Of a stretch of 64,000 nucleotides of DNA, positions 44,455 to 54,448 are shown piece after piece. Each line of letters begins with the position of its first letter. Positions within the stretch are counted from its first letter, which is position 1. The translations under genes and the position numbers were made by a program. The stretch is from the NCBI RefSeq assembly GCF_000452705.1, contig NZ_CP007014.1, positions 4,279,501 through 4,343,500 on the forward strand. The letters run 5' to 3'. The DNA comes from Pseudomonas syringae CC1557. GTDB lineage: Bacteria > Pseudomonadota > Gammaproteobacteria > Pseudomonadales > Pseudomonadaceae. The notes under the pieces were generated by a model. It did not search any database. It was not told where the DNA came from and saw only the letters and a list, made by a program, of their open reading frames with translations.

Positions 44455-44477
44455 AACCCGCGAATTATACGCGGGTT
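44455..44477 (-). terminator. terminator after iscX
   Basis: On the minus strand AACCCGCG and CGCGGGTT form a perfect 8-base stem with a 7-base loop, followed by a T-rich run. It separates the isc operon from ndk. Confidence 0.75.
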
Positions 44478-44512
44478 CTGGTGTATTGCCTAACGGCGTA
44501 CGTTACTGAACG

Positions 44513-44713
44513 TCAATCCAGCTCTTCGATCCACAATGTCTGGATCGCTTCGAGAACCTTTTCCCCGCTGCGTGCAGGGTCATCGTCGAATTCAGGCAAG
44601 GCCATTACCAGGCCACGCAGCTTGGGGAAACTCACAGTGAGCGGATTTACTTCCGGATGGCTTTCAGCCAGCTGGATAGCAATTTCCTGCACATCAACCC
44701 ATTTGAGACTCAT
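44513..44713 (-). CDS. iscX: Fe-S assembly protein IscX
   Basis: This 66-residue acidic protein matches IscX (YfhJ): MSLKWVDVQEIAIQLAESHP at the N-terminus and LPEFDDDP in the middle. It binds IscS and iron and modulates cluster formation. The ATG at 44713 is preceded by AAGGA. It is the last gene of the isc operon, 14 bases after fdx. Confidence 0.95.
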   Translation of the reverse strand: MSLKWVDVQEIAIQLAESHPEVNPLTVSFPKLRGLVMALPEFDDDPARSGEKVLEAIQTLWIEELD

Positions 44714-44727
44714 GAGCAATCCTTGAA

Positions 44728-45069
44728 TCAGTGTGGCGCTTCAGCAGCGTGGTTGAGCGAATACTTGGGTATTTCGACGGTCAGGTCTTCAGTGCCGACA
44801 ATGGCCTGACAGGATAGACGCGATTGCGCTTCCAGCCCCCATGCCTTGTCGAGCATATCTTCCTCCAGCTCGTCGGCTTCGTTCAGCGAATCGAAGCCTT
44901 CGCGAATGACGCAGTGGCAGGTGGTGCAAGCACACACACCGCCACAGGCGCTTTCGATCTCGATGTGATGCTCATGGGCAATGTCGAGAATAGACGTGCC
45001 GGGCTCCACTTCTACAACCAGCCCATCCGGGCAATGCTCGGCGTGGGGCAGAAAAATCACCTGCGGCAT
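44728..45069 (-). CDS. fdx: ISC-type [2Fe-2S] ferredoxin
   Basis: This 113-residue adrenodoxin-like ferredoxin has cluster ligands in ACGGVCACTTCHC and, further on, in LSCQAIVG. It supplies electrons to cluster assembly. It starts 3 bases after the hscA stop. Confidence 0.96.
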   Translation of the reverse strand: MPQVIFLPHAEHCPDGLVVEVEPGTSILDIAHEHHIEIESACGGVCACTTCHCVIREGFDSLNEADELEEDMLDKAWGLEAQSRLSCQAIVGTEDLTVEIPKYSLNHAAEAPH

Positions 45070-45072
45070 CAG

Positions 45073-46935
45073 TTATTCCTCAATCTCATTCAAGTTGCGC
45101 CCGGCCAATGCGGCTTTTACCGTCGAATCGAGGCGTCGGGCAGCAAATGCGTCGGTCACTTGCGACAGACGCTTGGTCTGCTGCTCGATGGCGTAACCAT
45201 CAGTGCCTTGCATCAATTCACGTAATTCTTCCATCTGCAGACTGATGACCATACGCTCTTCTTCATCGAGAAGACGTTCGCCATCAGCATCCAGCGCACC
45301 CTGAACCGCTTCGAGCAGGCGCTCGGCGTCAACCTGATGCTCACGCAGCACGCGGGCAACCTTGTCGTCGCCGGCGTATTCAAAAGAGTCCTTGAGCATG
45401 CGAGTGATTTCGCCGTCAGTCAGCCCGTAGGACGGTTTGACCTGGATACTCGACTCGATGCCCGAGCCCATCTCACGCGCCGAAACGCTGAGCAGGCCAT
45501 CAGCATCGACCTGGAAAGTGACGCGGATTTTCGCCGCGCCCGCTACCATCGGAGGAATGCCGCGCAATTCGAAGCGCGCCAGCGAACGGCAGTCGCTGAC
45601 CAGCTCGCGCTCGCCCTGCAGAACGTGGATTTTCATGGCCGTCTGGCCATCTTTGTAGGTAGTGAATTCCTGACCACGGGCCACTGGGATCGTGGTGTTG
45701 CGCGGGATGACTTTTTCCATCAGCCCGCCCATGGTTTCCAGCCCCAACGAGAGCGGAATCACATCGAGCAAAAGCAGTTCGCCACCATCACGCTTGTTAC
45801 CTGCCAGAGTATCAGCCTGGATCGCAGCCCCGATGGCCACCACTTGATCCGGATCGATGTCGGTCAGGGGCTGACGACCGAATAGCTCGGCGACCGCTTC
45901 GCGAACGCGAGGAACACGGGTCGAACCACCGACCATGACCACGGCCTCGACTTCTTCAAGCTCGATACCGGTGTCACGCACTGCGCGACGACAGGCCTTG
46001 AGACTGCGCGCGACCATTGGCTCGATCAGCGCATTGAACGCGTCACGCGTCAGGGTGCCGCGCCAGTCGCCGTAGGCAACGTCGACGGACTCGGCGTCCG
46101 TCAGCGCTTCCTTGGCGGAACAGGCGGTCTGCAACAGATTGCGTTGCGCGGACGGATCGATGTCGGCGGACAAGCCGGCATCGGCGACGATCCAGCTGGC
46201 AATGGCATGATCGAAATCATCGCCGCCCAACGCTGTATCGCCACCGGTGGCCAGCACCTCGAATACACCGCCAGTCAGGCGCAAAATCGAAATATCGAAC
46301 GTACCGCCGCCCAGGTCATAAATGGCCACGACACCTTCGGCTTTTTGATCCAGACCGTAAGCAACCGCGGCGGCCGTAGGCTCATTGAGCAGGCGCAGCA
46401 CATTGAGGCCGGCCAGCTTGGCGGCGTCCTTGGTGGCCTGACGCTGGGAATCATCGAAATAGGCCGGCACCGTGATTACCGCACCCACCAGCTCGCCACC
46501 CAGCGCCGCTTCAGCACGCTGACGCAGAACCTTGAGGATGTCAGCGGACACTTCAACCGGACTTTTCGGCCCCTGTACGGTGTCGATGAACGGCATGTGC
46601 GACTCACCGCCAACAAAGCGATAAGGCAGCTGCTCGCCCAGTTGCTTGACGTCGGTCAGACCACGCCCCATGAGACGCTTGACCGACAACACGGTATTGA
46701 ACGGGTCCTGGGAGGCGGCGACTTTTGCCGACTGCCCCACTTCGACACGATCAGCGTGATAGCGCACGGCAGACGGCAGAATGACCTGCCCTTCTGCATC
46801 GGCCAGCGGTTCAGACAGGCCGCTGCGCATTGCAGCAACCAGAGAATTTGTGGTGCCCAGGTCGATCCCCACAGCCAGACGACGCTGGTGCGGTTGAGGA
46901 CTCAGGCCGGGTTCGGCGATTTGCAGTAAGGCCAT
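45073..46935 (-). CDS. hscA: Fe-S assembly Hsp70 chaperone HscA
   Basis: This 620-residue DnaK-type chaperone releases clusters from IscU. The nucleotide-binding domain begins [18 protein letters not shown] and contains [20 protein letters not shown]. The substrate domain and helical lid follow. The ATG at 46935 ([10 protein letters not shown]) is the family start. It lies 44 bases after hscB. Confidence 0.96.
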   Translation of the reverse strand: MALLQIAEPGLSPQPHQRRLAVGIDLGTTNSLVAAMRSGLSEPLADAEGQVILPSAVRYHADRVEVGQSAKVAASQDPFNTVLSVKRLMGRGLTDVKQLGEQLPYRFVGGESHMPFIDTVQGPKSPVEVSADILKVLRQRAEAALGGELVGAVITVPAYFDDSQRQATKDAAKLAGLNVLRLLNEPTAAAVAYGLDQKAEGVVAIYDLGGGTFDISILRLTGGVFEVLATGGDTALGGDDFDHAIASWIVADAGLSADIDPSAQRNLLQTACSAKEALTDAESVDVAYGDWRGTLTRDAFNALIEPMVARSLKACRRAVRDTGIELEEVEAVVMVGGSTRVPRVREAVAELFGRQPLTDIDPDQVVAIGAAIQADTLAGNKRDGGELLLLDVIPLSLGLETMGGLMEKVIPRNTTIPVARGQEFTTYKDGQTAMKIHVLQGERELVSDCRSLARFELRGIPPMVAGAAKIRVTFQVDADGLLSVSAREMGSGIESSIQVKPSYGLTDGEITRMLKDSFEYAGDDKVARVLREHQVDAERLLEAVQGALDADGERLLDEEERMVISLQMEELRELMQGTDGYAIEQQTKRLSQVTDAFAARRLDSTVKAALAGRNLNEIEE

Positions 46936-46979
46936 GCTGTTCAGAATAATCACTGGCGTGCAGCCGAAGCCGCACGGGG

Positions 46980-47501
46980 TTAATCGTCGAGGCGCTCTTC
47001 TAGCTGGCGCACTTCGTGAGAAAGCTTGTCGAGAAACTGCATACGCCGCATCAGCTTTTCAGCGTGCTCGCGTTGTGCAGGGTCGCTCCAACAGGCAGCG
47101 AAGCTCTGGTTGAGAGCTTCCTGAGCGATCTTGAGCTGGCGCTTGAAAGTCGCAACCCCGGCAAGATCGGCTTCATCCTGCAGATCCTCAAGATCTTCGC
47201 GCAATTGCATCTGCTGCAGAAGAAACTCGGGGTCATGCACGGTGACCTCGATCGGCACCTCATTGCCATTCATCGCCAACAGATAGCGCGCTCTTTTCGG
47301 CGGGCTTTTGAGGGTCTGATAGGCTTCGTTGAGGCTGGCTGAACGCTCCAGCGCGACACGCTGCTCAGCCTCTGAGGCATCAGCGAAACGGTCCGGATGG
47401 ACATTGCGCGCCAGCTCGCGATAGCGCGTGGCCAACTGGTCGAGATCAAGCTGAAACTCGGGCTTGAGCTCGAACAGGGCGAAATGACAGGGAGTACCCA
47501 C
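46980..47501 (-). CDS. hscB: Fe-S assembly J-protein HscB
   Basis: This 173-residue co-chaperone has the J-domain HPD motif in NVHPDRFAD and a C-terminal three-helix bundle that binds IscU. I use a GTG start at 47501 ([16 protein letters not shown]), which gives the exact family length. The frame is open further upstream, but that part is not conserved in type. It follows iscA after 11 bases. Confidence 0.94.
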   Translation of the reverse strand: MGTPCHFALFELKPEFQLDLDQLATRYRELARNVHPDRFADASEAEQRVALERSASLNEAYQTLKSPPKRARYLLAMNGNEVPIEVTVHDPEFLLQQMQLREDLEDLQDEADLAGVATFKRQLKIAQEALNQSFAACWSDPAQREHAEKLMRRMQFLDKLSHEVRQLEERLDD

Positions 47502-47512
47502 AATAAAAAGCC

Positions 47513-47836
47513 TCAGACGTTGAAGCTTTCGCCACAGCCGCACTCACCGCGCGAGTTGGGGTTGTTGAACTTGAAGCCTTCGTTCAACCCTTCGCGCACG
47601 AAGTCGAGCTCGGTGCCATCCAGATAGACCAGGCTTTTCGGATCAATGATCACCTTGACGCCGTGCATTTCAAACACAGTGTCTTCGCCAGCCGCCTCGT
47701 CGACGAACTCGAGCACGTAGGCAAGACCTGAACAGCCTGTGGTGCGAACACCCAGACGAACGCCATCACCCTTGCCACGCCCCTCAAGGGAACGTCGCAC
47801 GTGGTTAGCGGCAGCTTCTGTCATGCTGATAGCCAT
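47513..47836 (-). CDS. iscA: Fe-S carrier/assembly protein IscA
   Basis: This is a 107-residue A-type carrier with the three conserved cysteines in TTGCSGLAY and GECGCGESF. It receives clusters and hands them to apoproteins. Its start has GGAG upstream, and it follows iscU by 34 bases. Confidence 0.96.
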   Translation of the reverse strand: MAISMTEAAANHVRRSLEGRGKGDGVRLGVRTTGCSGLAYVLEFVDEAAGEDTVFEMHGVKVIIDPKSLVYLDGTELDFVREGLNEGFKFNNPNSRGECGCGESFNV

Positions 47837-47870
47837 CGGAGCTCCTTACTTGTTCTTTGTGAAGACCTGC

Positions 47871-48257
47871 TTACAGCAGGCCTTTCTTCTGCTTGTAGTC
47901 GCGAACGGCCGCTTTGATAGCGTCTTCGGCGAGTACCGAGCAGTGAATCTTTACCGGCGGCAGCGCCAGTTCTTCAGCCAGCTGAGTGTTCTTGATGGTC
48001 TCTGCTTCATCCAGAGTCTTGCCCTTCATCCACTCGGTTGCCAGCGAGCTCGACGCAATCGCCGAGCCGCAGCCGTAGGTCTTGAACTTGGCGTCTTCGA
48101 TAACGCCCTGATCATTGACCTTGATCTGCAGGCGCATCACGTCGCCGCACGCAGGAGCGCCGACCATGCCGGTGCCGACATCAGGATCTTCCGCGTTCAT
48201 CTTGCCGACGTTACGTGGATTCTCGTAGTGGTCGATGACCTTTTCGCTGTAAGCCAT
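47871..48257 (-). CDS. iscU: Fe-S scaffold protein IscU
   Basis: This 128-residue scaffold has its cluster cysteines in GAPACGDVM, TYGCGSA and KIHCSVLAE, and the LPPVK motif recognised by HscA. Everything expected is present. It follows iscS after 82 bases. Confidence 0.97.
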   Translation of the reverse strand: MAYSEKVIDHYENPRNVGKMNAEDPDVGTGMVGAPACGDVMRLQIKVNDQGVIEDAKFKTYGCGSAIASSSLATEWMKGKTLDEAETIKNTQLAEELALPPVKIHCSVLAEDAIKAAVRDYKQKKGLL

Positions 48258-48339
48258 GATTCTGTTCCTCTCACATCAGGGAGCCGCTCTGCAGGCCATG
48301 CTGCAATTGCGCATGACCTGTATTGGAGGCGACTTTAAA

Positions 48340-49554
48340 TTAGTGCGCCGCCCACTCGATCTTGGAGATATCGACGCCATCTTTGAACATGTCCCACAGC
48401 GGCGAAAGTGTGCGCAGCCGAGTGACCGCCTCGCAAACTTTCTGCGCGGCGTAATCGATTTCTTCTTCGGTGCTGAAACGACCGAAGGTGAAGCGAATCG
48501 AGCTGTGTGCCAGTTCGTCGTTACGACCAATGGCACGCAGCACGTAGGAAGGCTCCAGCGATGCCGAGGTACAGGCCGAACCGGACGAAACCGCCAGATC
48601 CTTGAGCGCCATGATCAGCGACTCGCCTTCGACATAGTTGAAGCTCAGGTTCAGGTTGTGCGGTACGCGAACAGTCAGGCTGCCGTTGACGTACAGCTCT
48701 TCCAGGTTTTCGACCTGCTTGAAGAAACGATCACTGAGTGCCTTGATGCGCACGTTTTCAGCGGCCATTTCTTCCTTGGCGATCCGGAACGCTTCACCCA
48801 TGCCAACGATCTGGTGGGTGGCCAGTGTGCCGGAACGCATACCGCGCTCGTGGCCACCGCCGTGCATGGCCGCTTCGAGGCGGACACGCGGCTTGCGGCT
48901 GACGTACAGCGCGCCAATACCTTTAGGACCGTAGGTCTTGTGGGCCGAGAACGACATCAGGTCAACCTTGAGGCTGGCCAGATCGATTTCAACCTTGCCG
49001 GTCGATTGCGCGCCATCAACATGGAACAGTACGCCACGCGAACGGGTCAGTTCACCGATGGCAGCGATGTCGTTGATGGTGCCGATTTCGTTGTTCACAT
49101 GCATGACTGACACCAGAATGGTGTCATCGCGCAGTGCAGCTTCAATCATCGAAGGCGTGATCAGACCGTCTTCACCCGGCTCGATGTAAGTGACTTCGAA
49201 ACCTTCGCGCTCAAGTTGGCGCGTGGTATCGAGAACAGCCTTGTGTTCGATTTTCGAGGTGATCAGGTGCTTGCCTTTGCTGGCGTAGAAGTGCGCCACA
49301 CCCTTGATCGCGAGGTTGTTGGATTCGGTGGCACCCGAGGTCCAGACGATTTCGCGCGGATCGGCACTGACCAGATCGGCGACCTGACGGCGAGCATTCT
49401 CGACCGCCTCTTCGGCTTTCCAGCCAAAGACGTGGGAGCGCGAAGCGGGGTTGCCGAAGTTTCCTTCAACGGTCAGGCATTCGATCATTTTCTGCGCGAC
49501 ACGCGGATCAACCGGGGTCGTCGCGGAGTAGTCGAGGTAAATTGGCAATTTCAT
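48340..49554 (-). CDS. iscS: cysteine desulfurase IscS
   Basis: This 404-residue PLP enzyme takes sulfur from cysteine for clusters and tRNA thiolation. The PLP lysine is in [11 protein letters not shown], and the sulfur-accepting cysteine is in [11 protein letters not shown]. The start [18 protein letters not shown] at 49554 is the standard N-terminus. It lies 44 bases after iscR. Confidence 0.97.
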   Translation of the reverse strand: MKLPIYLDYSATTPVDPRVAQKMIECLTVEGNFGNPASRSHVFGWKAEEAVENARRQVADLVSADPREIVWTSGATESNNLAIKGVAHFYASKGKHLITSKIEHKAVLDTTRQLEREGFEVTYIEPGEDGLITPSMIEAALRDDTILVSVMHVNNEIGTINDIAAIGELTRSRGVLFHVDGAQSTGKVEIDLASLKVDLMSFSAHKTYGPKGIGALYVSRKPRVRLEAAMHGGGHERGMRSGTLATHQIVGMGEAFRIAKEEMAAENVRIKALSDRFFKQVENLEELYVNGSLTVRVPHNLNLSFNYVEGESLIMALKDLAVSSGSACTSASLEPSYVLRAIGRNDELAHSSIRFTFGRFSTEEEIDYAAQKVCEAVTRLRTLSPLWDMFKDGVDISKIEWAAH

Positions 49555-49598
49555 TGAAGCTCTCCTATCAGGCAGGCGCACCGCTCATTCATCTGCGT

Positions 49599-50090
49599 TC
49601 ATTCGACGGCGGACGTTTCGATCTTACCCAGTTGCGACGTGTGGTTATGACCACGGCGCATATCCTGGCGCTGAGCGACTTCTTGTACCTCACGGCGAGT
49701 GACAAGATCCGCCAAGCTGATACCGCTTAGAAATTCGTGAATCTGCTGGCTCAGGTCGCACCACAAGTGGTGGGTCAGGCAGGTGTCACCGGCATGGCAG
49801 TCGCCAAGCCCCTGACAACGCGTGGCATCGACCGATTCATTGACCGCATCGACGACCTGCGCAACCTGTATACCTTGCATGTCGCGGGACAGTTGATAAC
49901 CACCACCGGGACCACGCACGCTGGAAACCAGATTGCCCCGGCGCAGCTTGGCGAACAGCTGCTCAAGGTACGACAGGGATATGCCCTGCCGCTCGGAGAT
50001 GTCAGCCAGAGACACTGGCCCGTTCTGCGCATGCAACGCCAGGTCAAGCATGGCTGTTACAGCGTATCGGCCTTTAGTCGTCAGTCGCAT
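49599..50090 (-). CDS. iscR: Fe-S cluster-responsive regulator IscR
   Basis: This 163-residue Rrf2-family repressor has an N-terminal winged helix ([20 protein letters not shown]) and three cluster cysteines in [14 protein letters not shown]. IscR carrying a [2Fe-2S] cluster represses the isc operon, and a matching site lies upstream. It is the first gene of the operon. Confidence 0.97.
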   Translation of the reverse strand: MRLTTKGRYAVTAMLDLALHAQNGPVSLADISERQGISLSYLEQLFAKLRRGNLVSSVRGPGGGYQLSRDMQGIQVAQVVDAVNESVDATRCQGLGDCHAGDTCLTHHLWCDLSQQIHEFLSGISLADLVTRREVQEVAQRQDMRRGHNHTSQLGKIETSAVE

Positions 50091-50122
50091 GGCATATACC
50101 GCAGAGGTTCGGAATGAGGGCG

Positions 50123-50156
50123 AGTATGCTATTCCCGAGTAAATGAGTCAAGTATT
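50123..50156 (-). promoter_or_regulatory. isc promoter with IscR type-1-like site
   Basis: On the minus strand TTGACT (50146-50151) and CATACT (50123-50128) are 17 bases apart. The overlapping AATACTTGAC...ACTCGGGAAT (50131-50156) resembles the E. coli type-1 IscR site in the iscR promoter. The site would cover the -35 and spacer, which fits autorepression. Confidence 0.7.
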
Positions 50157-50240
50157 AGACCAAGTAAAACAGTCGGGATTAGCTAAAAGCGAGGGCCGTA
50201 TCATAGCAAAGGCGCGCCGTAATGGCACGCCCCAAGCCCT

Positions 50241-51017
50241 CTAGCCTGCCGTGTTCTCGCGCTCTTCCTTGACACAGTCGAAGACCTCGTCGCGCAGCTC
50301 GGGCAGCTCCTTGGCGCAGTAATCGCTACCCAGTTTTCCGAGGGCGTCGCACATGCCCTCCAGGCGGCCGTCGACCGCCTGCAAATGATCGAGCAACTGA
50401 CCGATAGCGCGGGCGACGGGGTCTGGCATGTCGCCGCTGATACCGTAGGCATCGAAGCCGAGCTTTTCCGCCATGGCCTTGCGCCTGGCTTCGGTCTCGT
50501 CGTCCAACTTGACGATGATCCGCCCCGGGATTCCCACCGCAGTTGCACCTGCGGGCACAGCCTTGGTCACCACAGCATTGGAGCCGATCTTGGCGCCGGC
50601 GCCCACCGTGAACGGCCCAAGCACCTTGGCACCTGCGCCGACCACCACGCCATCTTCCAGTGTCGGATGGCGTTTGCCGGCATTCCAGCTGGTACCACCC
50701 AGGGTCACACCCTGATAAAGCGTCACGTCATTGCCGATCTCGGCGGTTTCGCCGATCACGATGCCCATGCCGTGATCGATAAAGAAGCGCCGGCCGATGC
50801 GCGCCCCCGGATGGATCTCGATGCCGGTCATCCAGCGACCGAAGTTGGACACTACCCGCGCAGGCCATTTCCAGCCGTTGCGCCACAGAATGTGCGCAAA
50901 GCGGTGCAGCCAGATGGCGTGCATGCCCGGATAGCAGGTCAGGACTTCAAAGGCGTTGCGCGCCGCAGGGTCGCGATGGAACACGCTTTGTATGTCTTCT
51001 CGCAGACGCTCGAACAT
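50241..51017 (-). CDS. cysE: serine O-acetyltransferase
   Basis: This 258-residue hexapeptide-repeat enzyme acetylates serine, the entry step to cysteine, which IscS then uses. The left-handed beta helix ([20 protein letters not shown]) contains the catalytic His region [12 protein letters not shown]. The ATG at 51017 overlaps the trmJ stop (TGATG), so the two are coupled. This trmJ-cysE-iscR order is conserved in Pseudomonas. Confidence 0.94.
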   Translation of the reverse strand: MFERLREDIQSVFHRDPAARNAFEVLTCYPGMHAIWLHRFAHILWRNGWKWPARVVSNFGRWMTGIEIHPGARIGRRFFIDHGMGIVIGETAEIGNDVTLYQGVTLGGTSWNAGKRHPTLEDGVVVGAGAKVLGPFTVGAGAKIGSNAVVTKAVPAGATAVGIPGRIIVKLDDETEARRKAMAEKLGFDAYGISGDMPDPVARAIGQLLDHLQAVDGRLEGMCDALGKLGSDYCAKELPELRDEVFDCVKEERENTAG

Positions 51018-51781
51018 CACTGATCCTTCCGCTTGTAAGGTTCGCCGCGTGCGACTTTCTGGGTTTCGGTTAGTACGCCGCGCAGAATGCTCAGCTCGGA
51101 GCGCTCTACTTCGCTGCGGCCGAACAGCCTGCGCAGGCGCGCCATCAAGTGCCGTGGCTTTTCAGGATCAAGGAAACCGATAGCCACCAGCGTGGCTTCC
51201 AGATGACCATAGAAACCCTCCATCTCATCCATGGTCGCCAGCTCCGCACTGTGCGCCGACGCCGGCTGGGACGCTGCGCCCTGCTCCGACGCTTTCAGCC
51301 AGGCCATGCGTACTTCGTAGCTGAGCACCTGCACAGCAGCGGCGAGATTGAGCGAACTGAACGCCGGGTCCGATGGAATATGGACATGGAAGTGACAGCG
51401 CTGCAGTTCTTCATTGGTCAGGCCGGCATGTTCACGACCAAAGACCAGCGCCACCTCGGCGCCCTCCCCGGCCTGCTCGATAACCTTTTCGCCAGACGCA
51501 CGCGGATCAAGCAACGGCCAGGGCAGACTGCGATCCCGCGCACTGGTGCCTAGCACCAAGCGGCAACCTACCAGCGCTTCTTCCAGCGTCGCAACGACCT
51601 GCGCACCTTCAAGAATATCGGTGGCGCCTGACGCACGGGCATCAGCGTCAGGCGAAGGAAAAATCCGGGGCTCGACCAGTACCAGGCGCGAAAGCCCCAT
51701 GTTTTTCATGGCACGAGCGGCCCCACCGATATTTCCGGGATGGGTAGTGCCGACCAGGACAACACGGATGTTCTGCAACAA
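51017..51781 (-). CDS. trmJ: tRNA (cytidine/uridine-2'-O-) methyltransferase TrmJ
   Basis: This 254-residue SPOUT methylase modifies position 32 of several tRNAs. The N-terminal motif [20 protein letters not shown] and the knot segment [17 protein letters not shown] are typical. The best start is a TTG at 51781 (read [11 protein letters not shown]), since no ATG occurs before the first beta strand. It is divergent from suhB. Confidence 0.93.
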   Translation of the reverse strand: MLQNIRVVLVGTTHPGNIGGAARAMKNMGLSRLVLVEPRIFPSPDADARASGATDILEGAQVVATLEEALVGCRLVLGTSARDRSLPWPLLDPRASGEKVIEQAGEGAEVALVFGREHAGLTNEELQRCHFHVHIPSDPAFSSLNLAAAVQVLSYEVRMAWLKASEQGAASQPASAHSAELATMDEMEGFYGHLEATLVAIGFLDPEKPRHLMARLRRLFGRSEVERSELSILRGVLTETQKVARGEPYKRKDQ

Positions 51782-51996
51782 GGCGAACGCTCACTGAGGC
51801 GAATTAGGGGGGCAAATCTTACAGAAACGGGCAGGCTTGCGCTACGAACCCGTACACACAGGGTGGCCCGAACGTACGCGTCGAGTGGCAAAAAAACGCA
51901 TGCCAAGTCGACAGCCGTAACAACGCAAGGCTGGAAATAATTCGAATCAGCCCATAGAATGCCCGGCTCTCTTTAACAACCTTAGGTGAATTGTCC

Positions 51997-52812
51997 ATGC
52001 AGCCCATGCTGAATATCGCGCTGCGCGCCGCCCGCAGCGCCAGCGAATTGATTTTCCGCTCCATCGAGCGCTTGGATACCATCAAGGTTGACGAAAAAGA
52101 AGCCAAGGATTACGTCACAGAGATCGATCGCGCTGCCGAACAGAGCATCATCACTGCATTGCGCAAGGCCTACCCGACTCACGGCATTCTTGGTGAAGAA
52201 AGCGGCATGCACGAAGGCAGCGGCGAAGGTACCGACTACCTGTGGATCATCGACCCACTGGACGGCACTACCAACTTCGTTCGTGGCATCCCGCACTTCG
52301 CGGTCAGCATTGCCTGCAAATACCGCGGTCGTCTTGAGCACGCCGTTGTTCTGGACCCGGTCCGCCAGGAAGAATTCACCGCCAGCCGTGGTCGCGGCGC
52401 AGCCCTTAACGGTCGTCGCCTGCGCGTCAGCCAGCGCAAGAGCCTGGAAGGCGCCCTGCTCGGCACCGGCTTCCCGTTCCGTGACAACCAGATGGACAAC
52501 CTCGAAAACTACCTGGGCATGTTCCGCAGCCTGGTCGGCCAGACCGCCGGTATCCGTCGCGCAGGCGCTGCCAGCCTCGACCTGGCGTACGTAGCTGCAG
52601 GTCGCTTTGATGCATTCTGGGAGTCAGGCCTGTCGGAGTGGGACATGGCAGCAGGCGCCCTGCTGATTCAGGAAGCAGGCGGTCTGGTCAGCGATTTCAC
52701 AGGCGGTCACGACTTCCTGGAGAAAGGCCACATCGTTGCCGGTAACACCAAATGCTTCAAGGCTGTACTGACCGCCATCGCACCGCACCTGCCAGCTTCG
52801 CTCAAACGCTAA
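51997..52812 (+). CDS. suhB: inositol-1-monophosphatase SuhB
   Basis: This 271-residue magnesium-dependent phosphatase has the two family signatures WIIDPLDGTTNFVRG and WDMAAGALLIQEAGG. SuhB also binds the transcription machinery in rRNA antitermination in E. coli. In Pseudomonas it affects virulence gene expression. The ATG at 51997 has AGGTGA upstream. It is a single gene ending in a strong terminator. Confidence 0.95.
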   Translation: MQPMLNIALRAARSASELIFRSIERLDTIKVDEKEAKDYVTEIDRAAEQSIITALRKAYPTHGILGEESGMHEGSGEGTDYLWIIDPLDGTTNFVRGIPHFAVSIACKYRGRLEHAVVLDPVRQEEFTASRGRGAALNGRRLRVSQRKSLEGALLGTGFPFRDNQMDNLENYLGMFRSLVGQTAGIRRAGAASLDLAYVAAGRFDAFWESGLSEWDMAAGALLIQEAGGLVSDFTGGHDFLEKGHIVAGNTKCFKAVLTAIAPHLPASLKR

Positions 52813-52822
52813 GCTGCAGATG

Positions 52823-52851
52823 TAAAAAAACCGGCTTTCGCCGGTTTTTTT
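52823..52851. terminator. bidirectional terminator after suhB
   Basis: ACCGGC and GCCGGT form the stem around a TTTC loop, with seven A residues before and seven T residues after, so it works on both strands for suhB and the convergent glycine-zipper gene. Confidence 0.92.
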
Positions 52852-52879
52852 ATGCCTTGAAGAAGCCCAGCGGCTGGCG

Positions 52880-53419
52880 TTACTGCGCCTGACCCAAAAT
52901 CAGCTGACCGTTCTTGTCGACCGGAATCTGGCTACCTGGATCACGCTCCATACGGACCTGACCCACTTTCTCGTTCAACTTGTACTTGACGTTGTAGCCC
53001 ACGACCTTGTCGCTGACATCATTGACCGTAGTGCAACGGTTCTGCGTCGTGGTGTAGGTATCACGCTCTTGCATGCCTTCCTGCACCTTGTTACCGGCAT
53101 AACCGCCGCCGACCGCACCGGCAACTGTCGCGAGCTTCTTGCCATTACCGCCACCCACCTGATTACCCAGCAGGCCGCCAGCAACCGCGCCAATCACGCT
53201 ACCAACAATCTGGTGCTGGTCCTTGACCGGCGCCTGACGAGTAACGGTTACGTCCTTGCAAACTTCACGGGGGGTTTTGATCTGCTGGTTGATTGGCTCG
53301 ACCGCCAATACATCCGCATACTCAGGACCACCCTTGACCAAGCTATAGGTGGCAACGGCGCCGCCAGCAGTCACGACAGCAGCACCTAACACAGCACCAA
53401 CAAGCATAGACTTGTTCAC
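52880..53419 (-). CDS. glycine-zipper 2TM-domain envelope protein
   Basis: This 179-residue protein has an N-terminal hydrophobic segment (MLVGAVLGAAVVTAGGAVA) that acts as a signal or anchor. A central glycine zipper (VGSVIGAVAGGLLGNQVGGG then AGAVGGGYAGNKVQ) resembles SlyB and Rickettsia 17-kDa antigen proteins. The cysteine pair (CKD, CTT) may form a disulphide. The function is probably envelope integrity but is not established. It lies between two bidirectional terminators and converges on suhB. Confidence 0.8.
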   Translation of the reverse strand: MNKSMLVGAVLGAAVVTAGGAVATYSLVKGGPEYADVLAVEPINQQIKTPREVCKDVTVTRQAPVKDQHQIVGSVIGAVAGGLLGNQVGGGNGKKLATVAGAVGGGYAGNKVQEGMQERDTYTTTQNRCTTVNDVSDKVVGYNVKYKLNEKVGQVRMERDPGSQIPVDKNGQLILGQAQ

Positions 53420-53477
53420 TAGAACCTCCTGACCAATCGAAACGCAGCATAACTGCGCAATGCCTAGCCTTGGAGCA

Positions 53478-53514
53478 TAAAAAAAGGCGCGAGTTCAGAA
53501 CTCGCGCCTTTTTT
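53478..53514. terminator. bidirectional terminator after secF
   Basis: A long perfect stem (GGCGCGAGTTC with GAACTCGCGCC) is flanked by seven A and six T residues. It ends the secF transcript on the minus strand. Confidence 0.93.
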
Positions 53515-53527
53515 ATGATGACCGGGC

Positions 53528-54439
53528 CTACGGGAGGTCGTCAGCCTTCTCGACCACCACGGGAGGAATCAGATCCTCGGTGGTCAGGTTCAGCCAGATC
53601 AGCACCACGTTGGCGATGTAGATCGACGAGTAAGTACCCGCCAACACGCCGATGAACAGCGCAATGGAGAAGCCTTCCAGGCTGTCGCCGCCGAACGCCC
53701 ACAGCGCCGAGATCGCCAACAGGGTCGAAACCGAGGTGGCAATGGTGCGCAGCAATGTCTGCGTGGTGGAGATGTTGATGTTCTCGATCAGCGAAGCCTT
53801 GCGCAACAGGCGGAAGTTTTCGCGTACCCGGTCGAAGACCACGATGGTGTCGTTCAGCGAGTAACCGATAATCGCCAGCACCGCCGCCAGAACCGTCAGG
53901 TCGAAGGTGATCTGGAAGAACGACAGGATACCCATCGTCACCACCACGTCGTGGATCAGCGAGATGATTGCACCGACCGCGAACTTCCACTGAAAGCGGA
54001 ACGCCAGGTAGATCAGAACGCCGCCCAGCGCCATCAGCATGCCGAGGCCACCCTGATCGCGAAGTTCTTCACCCACCTGCGGGCCGACGAATTCGACACG
54101 CTTGACCACTGCCGGGTTATCGGCACCCGCCTTGCGCAGCGCTTCAGCGACCTGAGTGCCCAATTGCGGGTCTTCACCCGGCATGCGCACCAGCAGATCG
54201 GTAGTCGCACCGAAGCTCTGCACGACAGCTTCGTGATAGCCCGCCGAAACCAGTTCCTGACGAACCTTGCCCAGATCGGCCGGACGCTCGTAGGTCAGTT
54301 CGATGAGCGTACCGCCGGTGAAATCCAGACCAAAGTTGAGCCCTTTATGGAACCAGCTGAACAACGCCAGTGCGGTAAGGAGCATCGTAACGGCGAACGC
54401 AACATTGCGAACGCCCATGAAGTTGATGGTACGTAACAT
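53528..54439 (-). CDS. secF: protein translocase subunit SecF
   Basis: This is a 303-residue inner-membrane protein with six transmembrane helices and a periplasmic P1-like domain. FDFTGG is present as NFGLDFTGGTLIEL, and the proton-relay region GYSLNDTIVVFDRVREN is present. With SecD it uses the proton gradient to complete Sec export. It starts 9 bases after secD. Confidence 0.96.
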   Translation of the reverse strand: MLRTINFMGVRNVAFAVTMLLTALALFSWFHKGLNFGLDFTGGTLIELTYERPADLGKVRQELVSAGYHEAVVQSFGATTDLLVRMPGEDPQLGTQVAEALRKAGADNPAVVKRVEFVGPQVGEELRDQGGLGMLMALGGVLIYLAFRFQWKFAVGAIISLIHDVVVTMGILSFFQITFDLTVLAAVLAIIGYSLNDTIVVFDRVRENFRLLRKASLIENINISTTQTLLRTIATSVSTLLAISALWAFGGDSLEGFSIALFIGVLAGTYSSIYIANVVLIWLNLTTEDLIPPVVVEKADDLP

Positions 54440-54448
54440 GGCAGCCCC

